The notes under the pieces were generated by a model. That model did no database searches. It saw only the letters and a list, made by a program, of their open reading frames with translations, and had not been told where the DNA came from. Source: Urechis unicinctus (lineage: Eukaryota > Annelida > Polychaeta > Xenopneusta > Urechidae). Taken from it: DNA of 64,000 bases. The DNA lies in NCBI GenBank assembly GCA_034190875.2, contig CM067355.1, forward strand, positions 30,711,458 through 30,775,457, in the 5' to 3' direction. Below, piece after piece: positions 12,288 to 22,900 of this stretch; positions within the stretch are counted from its first letter, which is position 1; each line of letters starts with the position of its first letter. The position numbers and the translations under genes were made by a program.

Positions 12288-12938
12288 ATGGAATTCCCCC
12301 CCCCACCCTCCAACTACATACATCTTTTACGGAATCATACTGCAATATATTCAAGCCTTACTAAGACCAAGCACGGGGAAGGATACTCGGTACTATTTTT
12401 GGAACAGACGATGGTGTTCTGGGAGTTGATTCAAGCCCCATTCGTAGGGACTGTTTGTGAGGCAGGATTTAATGGCGGCCACAGCAGGTTGCTCTGGCTA
12501 GGCGCTAAACCCAACACCCACGTATATTCGTTTGATATCGGTAAACACTCGTATGCACGGCCTATGGCAGAGAACATTCAAAATATCTTTCCGGGGCGAC
12601 TTACTGTGACTTGGGGAAGCTCGGTTGACACACTGCCATTGTTTCGCGCCAATCACTCTGATATTGTCTGTGAATTTGTTGTCATTGACGGGGGACACAC
12701 AAGCAACATAACCAGATCTGACATATCTAATTTCAAGAAAATGTCTGCAACGCGGAATTTTTTCATATTGGATGATTATCCATCCCCGGCGCGGAATTTT
12801 GATCACATACTAGGACCGATATGGGAGGAAGCTAAACTAACAGGCGAAATTTCAGAGCTTTTTCGATGTTTATATCTCGATAAAAAGGAAAAGAGACATG
12901 GGTTTAGTGTAGGTCGATTTAACTGTTATCAGTCGTAA
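12288..12938 (+). CDS. Class I SAM-dependent methyltransferase-like protein
   Basis: Single uninterrupted frame of 216 codons with a Rossmann-type methyltransferase pattern. The SAM-binding glycine-rich motif I is VCEAGFNGGHS (residues 56-66). An acidic residue ends the second strand in VYSFDIG (Asp83). VVIDGGHT follows at residues 131-138 and FILDDYPSPARNF at 159-171. This arrangement is typical of the Methyltransf_24/CmcI-like group, which includes sugar and small-molecule O-methyltransferases; the exact family is not certain. There is no signal peptide or membrane anchor, and the N-terminus (MEFPPPPS...) looks short, so a 5' exon may be missing or the protein may be cytosolic. No frame breaks are seen. 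It stands alone between non-coding stretches, about 7.8 kb downstream of the sulfotransferase. Substrate unknown. Confidence 0.7.
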   Translation: MEFPPPPSNYIHLLRNHTAIYSSLTKTKHGEGYSVLFLEQTMVFWELIQAPFVGTVCEAGFNGGHSRLLWLGAKPNTHVYSFDIGKHSYARPMAENIQNIFPGRLTVTWGSSVDTLPLFRANHSDIVCEFVVIDGGHTSNITRSDISNFKKMSATRNFFILDDYPSPARNFDHILGPIWEEAKLTGEISELFRCLYLDKKEKRHGFSVGRFNCYQS

Positions 12939-14602
12939 CATCAGCTCTACCACTGATCAATCTCCGAGATTGTGTTAAATACTGAAACCACTAACTATAA
13001 CAAATACTGATCATAGACGCCGTGCATTGAATCATTGTGCTCGTTTGATAGGGATGGATGGTTCATTTTCCACACAACGTGATTCTACTATGCATCAACC
13101 ATGCATGGAAATATAAATCGAAACTGTGGTTTGGGTAATGGTGTAATGGTGTACTTTCGTGCGTTGTTTGTTGATGGTGATGATCTTCGATGTAACGTGT
13201 TCAGCAAACCACCATTCTATACCTCTCATCACCAACATGGTCAACAATGGTTTGTGGCAGTTATTATCGATGGCGGGCGCTGCCAACTGCGCTATTCATC
13301 GACAAGGCACAGCCAGCGTCCTATTTACGCTCACACGTTCGACGTCATATCACTTGAAAATGGTACAAGTCAACATTTGCTAGCAGTTGGCGAATTCAAA
13401 AGGAAAGTCTCCAATTGTTCCAAGTAGGAATATGTAATAAGTAATATGATACAGCGCATATCTTGCAGAATAACATGACCACACGCAGTTATAAATAGGC
13501 CATGGTTATCAATAAATGGCTCTTGTATCAACCAAACAGTCATATCTAGTTGAACATGATGTTTGGTTAAGTGGAGCTAGCTGGAGCAGCTTTTGTCATG
13601 GGTACGATACATGAGGTTTAATGGTCAGGCCTAGTCCTAGTTCAATCATAGAATATCTCCTCAAACATTAATGCGGATAGTCCTCACTACATCTTTCTGT
13701 TTTTGATTTGTAGAAACAAATAATTTGCTCTTGCATTATCAAGGCCGAGGCCGTTTATGATATACAGAGCAGTGATGATGACTATGATTTTTATAGCACT
13801 TTTCGAAACTATCTGCCAAACATCAGCAAATACACCCTAGAACACATTGTGAAAAAGAAGCACTTCAATTGCTTGAAAACGTAACGTCTGATATTGACGT
13901 TCCAAAGAGAGGGAAAAGTCGTATTATAGGGAAATGAATGAATGTATAAAAAAGCAGGTGTATTGACTAACACGTATTCTCTTGGTCTCTCATGCCATTA
14001 CGTTAGAAATCCACCATATCAACAAGCATTATAACAATAATGCATATTCTGACTTTATTATTAATCACTCCGTGTACACTTAAGAATCCCACCATTTGAA
14101 TTCGAAGTAGCTGTCCAATGTTACGATGAAGTTAGGTTAAACAAAAGAGTACATGTCCTATTGTGCCTATTTAATGAAATAGGAAACTGTTCCCCTTCGC
14201 TAGAATTTTAAAACATTATAATGGTTTAAGAGCGTAATTGCAGCATACATTTATGTTAATAACACAGTACACGAAGGAGTTAAGACAAGTTGTAATCTAA
14301 ATGCCTTTCGACACGCGTTCATTTAATGTGATCTGGACTTGGATGGCATTACCAGGAGATTACACAGTTCGTCCTAATACAAGTTATCTGAGGTTATGCG
14401 GAACCACGGTGAGACGCTGTCACATCTTCGTCAGATCACACCCACCCTCCCCTAATCAGACAATCGATATTTGTTATAATAGCACTATAAACTATCACTA
14501 TCAGTTTTACGTGGTTATGCCATAGCTTTCATCTCGGATGTGCTATGGATTAATCTATCATAGTCTTGCCCCCCTTGTAATCGTCTTTACCCCACATAAC
14601 AC
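12939..14602. other. Non-coding stretch between the methyltransferase and the segmental duplication
   Basis: Frames at 13101-13427 and 14301-14525 have no recognisable domain or splice context. The part at 13950-14035 is a copy of about 330-418, the upstream flank of the intact sulfotransferase. It lies about 3.5 kb before the first broken sulfotransferase copy. Confidence 0.4.
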
Positions 14603-14639
14603 GTGACGGTTAAAACAAACATTGAATGACCAGCTGCCA

Positions 14640-15360
14640 TTCTCGTCCCGCAATACTTCTACAGGCCATTTATTCATATCCCATCATGTTGATATTACGA
14701 TCATTGGTCAGCATCTGGCGTCTTCCCGGGCCGATGTGATCTCCGCTAGCCCTGTCTACGTCTTGTCTCACAGGCAATACTTCCAAATACCCATTCTGTG
14801 GTTTGCCGCCTGCCACGTGTTTGGCTCTCTATGCCACGTTTGGATTCACCATGATGAGAGAACACGAACAACTGCGCCCTGTATATATGGTGATGTCATC
14901 AGTGGATGCTGCGAACACGCTGCTACATTTTGATGACAATGCAGAGGGTGTTTCCTAAATTATTATCCATTGCATAAAATGGACAGCTGCTGTAATATTT
15001 CAATTGCTGAAAGGGATTCACACAGAAAACAGATAAGCACTCCTCTGATTGATTGACAAAAAGGTCAAGATAAGTCCAATTGTGAGTAAGTTCATAAACT
15101 TGCCAAATAGCTGAAGAACCCTCGTGAGAGATGGTTCTATATATTTGGGGGAATGCATTTTAGAATCGAGATACCACAGCTTGAAGAATTTTTCTTTGTT
15201 GTTGATATGGATAGCATGCATGCGGTCTGCAGGTCACTGAGTCACAGGAAGTTGGCCCCATCATCACTCACTGTTTATAGTCAGTCACCACTTCTACTGG
15301 CCCAAATGCAAAATTTCATACGGATATCCAACATGACCGCCTCCACATCCACGTGTATGT
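14640..15360 (-). pseudogene. Decayed BTB-kelch gene fragment, duplication copy 1
   Basis: Antisense to the window, this matches the intact gene at 28912-30873. The segment around 14690-14800 aligns with its kelch part near 29450-29570 (shared CATTGGTCAGCATCTG, CTTGTC, CAGGCAATACTTCCA). The segment 15030-15260 aligns with the BACK domain: the minus-strand frame reads FFKLWYLDSKMHSPKYIEPS against CFKLWNYATKLHSHKYIEPC. The segment 15270-15350 aligns with the BTB domain. The linker between BACK and kelch is missing and frames are broken, so it is a pseudogene. Confidence 0.75.
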
Positions 15361-15800
15361 CACACGGCCGAGACGGCCTGTTGCAAATCGCCAACCTAAC
15401 CTTCAGCGTGAGAAGCATTCGCATAGGTTTCCTCAAAGTACTACGGCAATCGATGAAGATCAAATGCCATGCAGGCCATCTGGGAATCAATCAAAGCTTA
15501 CGTCGAGCCCGTGACCTATTTTACTGGCCTGGTATGTCAGCAGACATAAGAAGCTATGTTGAGACTTGTGGAGTGTGTGCTTCTCACCCTGTAAAGCTAC
15601 CTCCAGAAACAGTTATCTCATATCAAACTTCAGAGCGTCTATGACAGAGAGTGGCCTTTTTTCATTTGAAGGACGGCTGTATTTGATAACCACGGACTGC
15701 CATTCTAATATATTCCAGATCGACTTATTGCGGAAAAGTCAAAGAGACATTTTGCTCATCGCGGTATACCAGAGGTTGTAATAACTGACTGTGGCACTTA
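15361..15800 (+). mobile_element. Ty3/gypsy integrase fragment, duplication copy 1
   Basis: The reading frame starting in the BTB relic encodes an H2C2 zinc-binding integrase N-terminus: HAGHLGINQSLRRARDLFYW, then CGVCASHP. After a deletion it continues into the core with LFSFEGRLYLITTDCHSN, which holds the first catalytic Asp. A frameshift then leads to the GIPEVVITDCGT block (second Asp) and the copy ends there. Everything from the YTDEAFR segment to the C-terminus is deleted, compared with copy 2. It is a dead fragment with no LTR seen. Confidence 0.8.
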
Positions 15801-15834
15801 GCTAACAACACCACAAGAAACTATACCAGCGACG

Positions 15835-16680
15835 CCATCTCAGATTATCACTACTCGCTCGGGAAGGAAGGACAAGGCTCCTATTAGATACAAGTTATAG
15901 ATAGTTTATTGATTATCTGCTTCAATGACTTTAATGTATGCCTGTTATATATTCTTGGTGGACATGCTATCACTATGACGCTTTAATGAATTAATGCTGG
16001 CCACTTTGTTTTGAACTGTTGACATTTTATTACTTTAATATTAGTTTCGCATTTATTTTTCTTGTGTTATTTTCCATTTTTTTTCCTTAAATGTTCCTTG
16101 ATCATCTCATCGCCTTAACTACAACAGTCACTTTAACAGGGGATTAAGACAACCGTCTTTATCACAGGTTTAACACGCCAGAGGTAGCATAGCAACATGA
16201 GTTTGCATGGCAAAATGTGTCATCATGGCAGCCCAGGTAAGCATAGCACCATGAGTTTGCAGAGTCAGCGTATCAAGTCAGCATGGCTACCTGAGACAGC
16301 AAAGCAACGTGCGTCATCCAAACATCTTACTTTTGCTAAGCAACATGTGTTACCATAGCAAGCCCATTCAGTTTGGCAATCCGAGTTAGCTGAACAACAT
16401 AAGCATTGTTTCTATCGATATACATGCATCTGCACACTGAACCACCCAATGTCCAGGTTGCTGTGACATCATTAGACTGTGTATTCAACACGGTATTGAT
16501 TAATATGTGTCAGGTGTTCTCTTCGATGTAATATTAACTATCATAGATTCGGGATATATAATTCTTGAACGGATATCAATATATTCTCCACACATTCATT
16601 CATAGACAGAAGTAATCACGTTCAGCTTCTCACGCACTTCGTTTCATGAACCCGCCTTATTCGGTAGGGACATTCCCGAG
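15835..16680. other. Shared non-coding block of the duplication
   Basis: Present in both copies (second at about 21285-22140) with high identity. The first part is T-rich and gene-free. From about 16140 it holds imperfect repeats of AGCA(A/T)AGCAACATG and CACCATGAGTTTGCA words. No protein or RNA gene recognised. It could be the downstream part of the gypsy insertion, but I see no LTR. Confidence 0.45.
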
Positions 16681-16689
16681 GCGGCAAAA

Positions 16690-17280
16690 CTGACCACAAA
16701 CAAGTCGCACAAAACTCCTCTCCCCACCACACCCCATCAAACACCACCCACAAGGCCCCCTGCAGGTCCACCAATTACAACACCCACTGCACCTCCCACC
16801 AACACCACTCATAACGCCCCCACCAACGCCACTTATTATACTCCATCAACATTACTAATTGCACACCCACCAACACCACTTATTACACACCCACCAACAC
16901 CACTTATTACACACCCACCAACACCACTTATTACACCCCACCAACATTACCCACAACACCCCCACCAACACCACGCATTACACCGCCACCATTACCACCC
17001 ACTACACCCTCACCAACATTACCCACAACACCCCCACCAACACCACGCATTACACCGCCACCATTACCACCCACTACACCCTCACCAACACCACCTACTA
17101 CACCCCCACCAACATTGCCCACTACACCCCAACCAACACCACTCATTACACCCCCACCAACACCACCCACTAACCCCTACCAACACCATGCATTACATCC
17201 CCACCAACACCACCCATTACACCCCTACGAACACAACCTATTACACCCCCACCAACACCACCCACTACATCCCCATATAT
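16690..17280. repeat. Cytosine-rich CACCAACA minisatellite, copy 1
   Basis: Imperfect tandem units of 21-24 bp built on CACCCACCAACACCACTTAT and variants such as CCCACTACACCC. A longer unit (about 68 bp) is itself repeated twice around 16950-17090. Strong C/A versus G/T strand asymmetry leaves both strands open, which explains the T/H/P-rich and G/V-rich frames over it. An ATATAT tract follows at 17272-17345. Confidence 0.9.
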
Positions 17281-17532
17281 ATATAAATATATGTATATAC
17301 ATATACATACAAAACTTATTTTCACGTATATATTCATATATATATATTCTTACGAACACCGCTAATCGATTCACACACGCGTAAATAAACGATTTCTGCT
17401 TCGATATACCTACTTATACCTACTTATACAAACGCATATGATGTGTTTACGTTCCATACCGGAACGAAACAGCTGTACTAGATCGAACAGGCACAAGTTG
17501 TCATCGGCGCATAGGTAACCTCACCTATCAAC

Positions 17533-19278
17533 ATGGCAAGTCTACGTGGCTCAGCTCGGTTGACATGGGACGCTAAAACTGTATTTTCTCTAGTCACACT
17601 AACTAGTGTACTATGCATACCCGTTTTTATATGGGGCATAGAGAACAATGACATGCAAAGGCTGACTACAGCTAACAACACAACCAGGCAGGTATTGTTT
17701 GATAGGTCTGGTTCTTCAAAGCAAACATTAATTATGTCAGGGCAGAAAAAAGGAAATCCCTCGTCTGGCCCAAGTCCTCGTGGATTTCAAAATGACGTCA
17801 CAAAGGCCAGTCACTCAGCACAGGGATACCAGGACGTAACAATGAAGTCGGATATTGATGCTCAAATAGACAATGCCATAGCGTTAAGTATTTATTGATT
17901 TACCAAGAAGGTGTTGTCCATTGCTAGTTACAGGGGCAAGCAAAAGGTTCTGGGCTCGCCATGTGACTTCCACTCGCCACCTCTGTTGGAGTTGTTTGCA
18001 GACACAACACAATATAACCACAGACCACTGTGTACCACTGTCACCATGAACTATTAAGCTGTGGTTTATCAGGGCGAGTTATGGATCAGTCCTGAGATAA
18101 AGCCTTGCATCTAGCAAGGTGCGATGGACACCATGGTCATATTCGTGGCCTTACCCTAAACCCAGAATCGTTGCCTTGGACGGGGATTATACTACGAACG
18201 ACACACTAACAACAGCGTTTAGGCCTTATATTCGTTTTTCTGATATCATCACACTATCTTTTACAGGTAATTCATGTATAGGTTATAAAGGCTCATCAAC
18301 ACATGTGTGTCATAGGCCTTCTATCATCGTTATGGGATGTAATGGAGAGTATATTGGCGGTTTAACGCCTCACGATTATGCTCGTCTAGATGTAAGGCTT
18401 TCCCGTAATACGAGGTTTTAGAGTCTACCCCATCGCAGATCTCGAGTCAATATATAGGAGTGTCAGTTACGAAAACCATATGCATGATATTAAGCGATAT
18501 ATTCTACTGATGTGGGGATAAAATGACTTCTGTTACTGCGCCACATACGAAAGATTAACACATTTAATCAAGAGATGTTGTATATATTTACCACATTTAC
18601 AGCAGGTTAATTGAGATTTGTGCATCTAGTTATTGCTGCAAACTGTTCGAAGAGGCTAAAAGATTGATGGTTCGCTTTGATTCTAATCTGGTTCCAAAGT
18701 GCTTATGAAATTGTCTCACAAATATCATTATCGATTCAGGAAAATCGACTCAGGATATCATTGACTCCATTGAAACGTCTGCCCAAATAAATGGCTAAAG
18801 TAAGCTGCCTGGTTAAAATATGTTAGCAATTGAAATCAGTTGTTAAGCAGATTTTAAAGAATCTCCTTTATTTTAACATGCACAATATGCTTTTACTATA
18901 AACAGTTTGCACGACCCGCCGTCACAAACAACTAATTTGTTTGTTTTTGTAAATATGGTTAGGAACCTATTCCTGTACTCCATAATTACAAAAATCCTTG
19001 CTGGCTAGAGCGAGTCAATGCCTACGTACAGTTACACAAACAACACGATCAACACGTAGAAAAACGGGAAAGGAGCTTTACAGCATGAGTCGCGTCATCT
19101 TGTCACGTGGTTTAGGCATCAGCGGTGTCTCGTGGAGATTGCGATGCTTGCCCTACTTCTACATTGCTGGGGTATCTAAATGCGGCCACTGATTTGGCGA
19201 AAACGCTCTCCGGACATCCCCGGATTGTACCTCCTCTAATGAAGTAATGTGCCTACTGGAACAGAATTCGTTATAAAG
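17533..19278 (+). pseudogene. Broken sulfotransferase copy 1 (exons 1-2)
   Basis: Exon 1 (17533-17883) keeps its ATG, the membrane anchor (VFSLVTLTSVLCIPVFI) and much of the stem of the intact gene at 762. Its splice donor is changed from GCG|GTAAGT to GCG|TTAAGT, so translation would run on to a stop at 17898 and give a 121-residue anchor-plus-stem stub. Exon 2 (about 18963-19278) keeps its acceptor TTAG and most of the sequence, but has frame-changing indels. The key one is a 2-bp loss in the PAPS loop (AAATGCGGCCACTGA against AAATGCGGCACCACTGA), which gives a stop right after KCG. Exons 3-7 are absent before the next duplication unit. An active enzyme cannot be made; a stub protein from exon 1 is possible but unsupported. 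Confidence 0.85.
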
Positions 19279-19639
19279 GTGAATATAAATCAATGCTTAT
19301 TATAATATCCAATAATACTAGTTGATAATGCAATCTATGGTGCATTGAACATGAATAATTCCCAGTTATATTTACAAATTATCTGAAAGGGTGTCCCTGT
19401 AAAAAGTAGCCAGCAAGTATATTTTTCACAAGAATAAGAAGAGGTTGTTTTCAGGAAACTGTTTAATTTGATTTATATCCTGTTGGCATATTTTCCCGTT
19501 GCTATTTCGGTAGTTGTGTACTTTCTGTAGCTTGGATAAATAAACACGTTGCGGTGCTGTCGTTTTCTCTTCGAAGTTCTATGAGTAATATAGTTGCAGA
19601 TGACGGTTAAAAGCAACATTGAATGACCAGCTGCCATTC

Positions 19640-20360
19640 TCGCCCCGCAATACTTCTACAGGCCATTTATTCATATCCCATCATGTTGATATTACGATCA
19701 TTGGTCAGCATCTGGCGTCTTTCCCGGGCCGATGTGATCTCCGCCAGCCCTGTCTACGTCTTGTCTCACAGGCAATACTTCCAAATACCCATTCTGTGGT
19801 TTGCCGCCTGCCACGTGTTTGGCTTTCTATGCCACGTTTGGATTCACCATGATGAGAGAGCACAAACACCTGCGCCCTGTATTTATGGTGATGTCATCAG
19901 TGGATGCTGCGAACACGCTGCTACATTTTGATGACAATGCAGAGGGTGTTTCCTAAAATATTATCCATTGCATAAAATGGACAGCTGCTGTAATATTTCA
20001 ATTGCTGAAAGGGACTCACATAGAAAACAGATAAGCACTCCTCTGATTGATTGACAAAAAGGTCAGGATAAGTCCAATTGTGAGTAAGTTCATAAACTTG
20101 CCAAATAGCTGAAGAACCCTCGTGAGAGATGGTTCTATATATTTGGGGGAATGCATTTTAGAATCGAGATACCACAGCTTGAAGAATTTTTCGTTGTTGT
20201 TGATATGGATAGCATGCATGCGGTCTGCAGGTCACTGAGTCACAAGAAGTTGGCCCCATCATCACTCACTCTTTATAGTCAGTCATCACTTCTACTGACC
20301 CCAAATACAAAATTTTCATACAGATAACCAACATGACCGCCTCCACATCCACGTGTATGT
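19640..20360 (-). pseudogene. Decayed BTB-kelch gene fragment, duplication copy 2
   Basis: Same structure as the fragment at 14640-15360 and near-identical to it (kelch, BACK and BTB remnants in antisense, linker deleted). The BACK part again reads FFKLWYLDSKMHSPKYIEPS at 20016-20219 on the minus strand. Small extra indels distinguish it, for example around 19720 and 20298. Confidence 0.75.
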
Positions 20361-21230
20361 CACACGGCCGAGACGGCCTGTTGCAAATCAACAACCTAAC
20401 CTTCAGCGTGAGAGGCATTCGCATAGGTTTCCTCAAAGTACTACGGCAATCGATGAAGATCAAATGCCATGCAGGCCATCTGGGAATCAACCAATGCTTA
20501 CGTCGAGCCCGTGACCTATTTTACTGGCCTGGTATGTCAGCAGACATAAGAAGCTATGTTGAGACTTGTGGAGTGTGTGCTTCTCACCCTGTAAAGCTAC
20601 CTCCAGAAACAGTTATCTCATCAAACTTCAGAGCGTCTATGACAGAGAGTGGCCTTTTTTCATTTGAAGGACGGCCGTATTTGATAACCACGGACTGCCA
20701 TTCTAATATCTTCCAGATCAACTTATTGCGGAAAAGTCAAAGAGACATTTTGTTCATCGCGGTATACCAGAGGTTGTAATAACTGACTGTGGCACTTAGT
20801 ATACAGACGAAGCATTCAGAACGTTTGCTAAGAAGTGAGAATCTACCCATATCACGTCAAGCCCAGGGAATCACCAAGGCAACGGTGCTGCTGAAGCTGA
20901 TGTAAAAACGGCAAAGAGACTGTTCATGAAAAGCAAAGCGGCAGGGGAGGATGTATATATGGGGCTCCTCAACCGCCATAACACCCCTACCGAAGGAAGT
21001 GATAACAGCCCTGCACAGAAGCTACTAGTTTGCAGAACTCAAGAAAGAGTCCTGTCATCTCGCCAAAAACTTGTGATACCTAGCGCAGAGAAAGATGGCT
21101 TCCTCAAGCAGGACTACATTGCGTCCAACAAAGTCTCTTTTGAACAGAACTCGATCTCCTCAAACCATGACAAGCCATCCGTATGCAGCCCATTGATCAC
21201 ACCAAGGAGTGGAAGGAGACAACAGTGAAA
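20361..21230 (+). mobile_element. Ty3/gypsy integrase fragment, duplication copy 2 (longer)
   Basis: Contains the H2C2 domain (HAGHLGINQCLRRARDLFYW), the core start LFSFEGRPYLITTDCHSN and VVITDCGT. Unlike copy 1 it continues: YTDEAFRTFAKK, then SSPGNHQGNGAAEADVKTAK (the region with the catalytic Glu), then GLLNRHNTPTEGSDNSPAQK up to a frame ending at 21228. A deletion at the H2C2/core junction, a frameshift after the first Asp and stop codons (for example within CGT-stop-YTDEA) make it inactive. It shows the ancestral state of the duplicated unit better than copy 1. No LTR or reverse transcriptase is attached. Confidence 0.83.
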
Positions 21231-22179
21231 AAGGTCCCCAAGGACAAGACATACAGAGTATTTCTCATATCCGCGAGGTCATCCTGGATCTATACCAGCG
21301 ACGCCATCTCAGATTATCACTACTCGCTCGGGAAGGAAGGATAAGGCTCCTATTAGATACAAGTTATAGATAGTTTATTGATTATCTGCTTCAATGACTT
21401 TAATGTATGCCTGTTATATATTTTTGGTGGTCATGCTATCACTATGACGCTTTAATGAATTAATGCTGGCCACTTTGTTTTGAACCGTTGACATTTTATT
21501 ACTTTAATATTAGTTTCGCATTTATTTTTCTTGTGTTATTTTCCTTTTTGTTCCTTAAATGTTCCATGATCAGCTCATCACCTTAACTACAACAGTCACT
21601 TTAACAGGGGATTAAGACAACCGTCTTTATCACAGGTTTAACACGCTAGAGGTAGCATAGCAACATGAGTTTGCATGGCAAAATGTGTCATCATAGCAGC
21701 CCAGGTAAGCATAGCACCATGAGTTTGCAGAGTCAGCGTATCAAGTCAGCATGGCTACCTGAGACAGCAAAGCAACGTGCGTCATCCAAACATCTGACTT
21801 TTGCTAAGCAACATGTGTTACCATAGCAAGCCCATTCAGTTTGGCAATCCAAGATAGCTGAACAACAAAAGCATTGTTTCTATCGATATACATGCATCTG
21901 CACACTGAACCACCCAATGTCCAGGTTGCTGTGACATCATTAGACTGTGTATTCAACACGGTATTGATTAATATGTGTCAGGTGTTCTCTTCGATGTAAT
22001 ATTAACTATCACAGATTCGGGATATATAATTCTTGAACGGATATCAATATATTCTGCACACATTCATTCATAGACAAAAGTAATCACGTTCAGCTTCTCG
22101 CGCACTTCGTTTCATGAACCCGCCTTATTCGGTAGGGACATTCCCAAGGCGGCAAAACTGACCACAAACAAGTCGCACA

Positions 22180-22650
22180 AAACTCCTCTCCCCACCACAC
22201 CCCATCAAACACCACCCACAAAGCCCCCTGCAGGTCCACCAATTACAACACCCACTGCACCTCCCACCAACACCACTCATAACGCCCCCACCAACACCAC
22301 TTATTACACACCCACCAACACCACTTATTACACCCCACCAACACCACTTATTACACCCCACCAACACCACTCATAACGCCCCCACCAACACCACTTATTA
22401 CACCCCACCAACACCACTCATAACGCCCCCACCAACGCCACTTATTATACTCCATCAACATTACCTACTACACCCCCACCAACATTACCCACTACACATC
22501 CACCAACACCACTCATTACACCCCCACCAACACCACCCACTAACCCCTACCAACACCATGCATTACATCCCCAACAACACCACCCATTACACCCCTACGA
22601 ACAAAACCTATTACACCCCTACCAACACCACCCACTACATCCCCATATAT
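22180..22650. repeat. Cytosine-rich CACCAACA minisatellite, copy 2
   Basis: Homologous to 16690-17280, but with a different number and order of 21-24-bp units (several CCACCAACACCACTTATTAC units, fewer CCACCATTACC variants). An ATATAT tract follows at 22640-22725. Length difference between duplicates shows that the array has changed since the duplication. Confidence 0.9.
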
Positions 22651-22900
22651 ATATAAATATATGTATATACATATACATTCAAAACTTATTTTCACGTATA
22701 TATTCATATATATATATATATATATTCTGACGAACACCGCTAATCGATTCACACACGCGTAAATAAACGATTTCTGCTTCGATATACCTACTTATACAAA
22801 CGCATGTGATGTGTTTACGTTTCATACCGGAACGAAACAGCTGTACTAGATCGAACAGGCACAAGTCGTCATCGGCGCATAGGTAACCTCACCTATCAAC

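Noticed and set aside
13101-13427. 108-codon ORF downstream of the methyltransferase
   Set aside because: No domain, no splice sites joining it to the methyltransferase frame, and an overlapping frame of similar quality exists.
15153-15644. A BTB-integrase fusion gene (163-codon frame)
   Set aside because: The first part is antisense BTB sequence read on the wrong strand, so the continuous frame is accidental; the integrase part has deletions and frameshifts.
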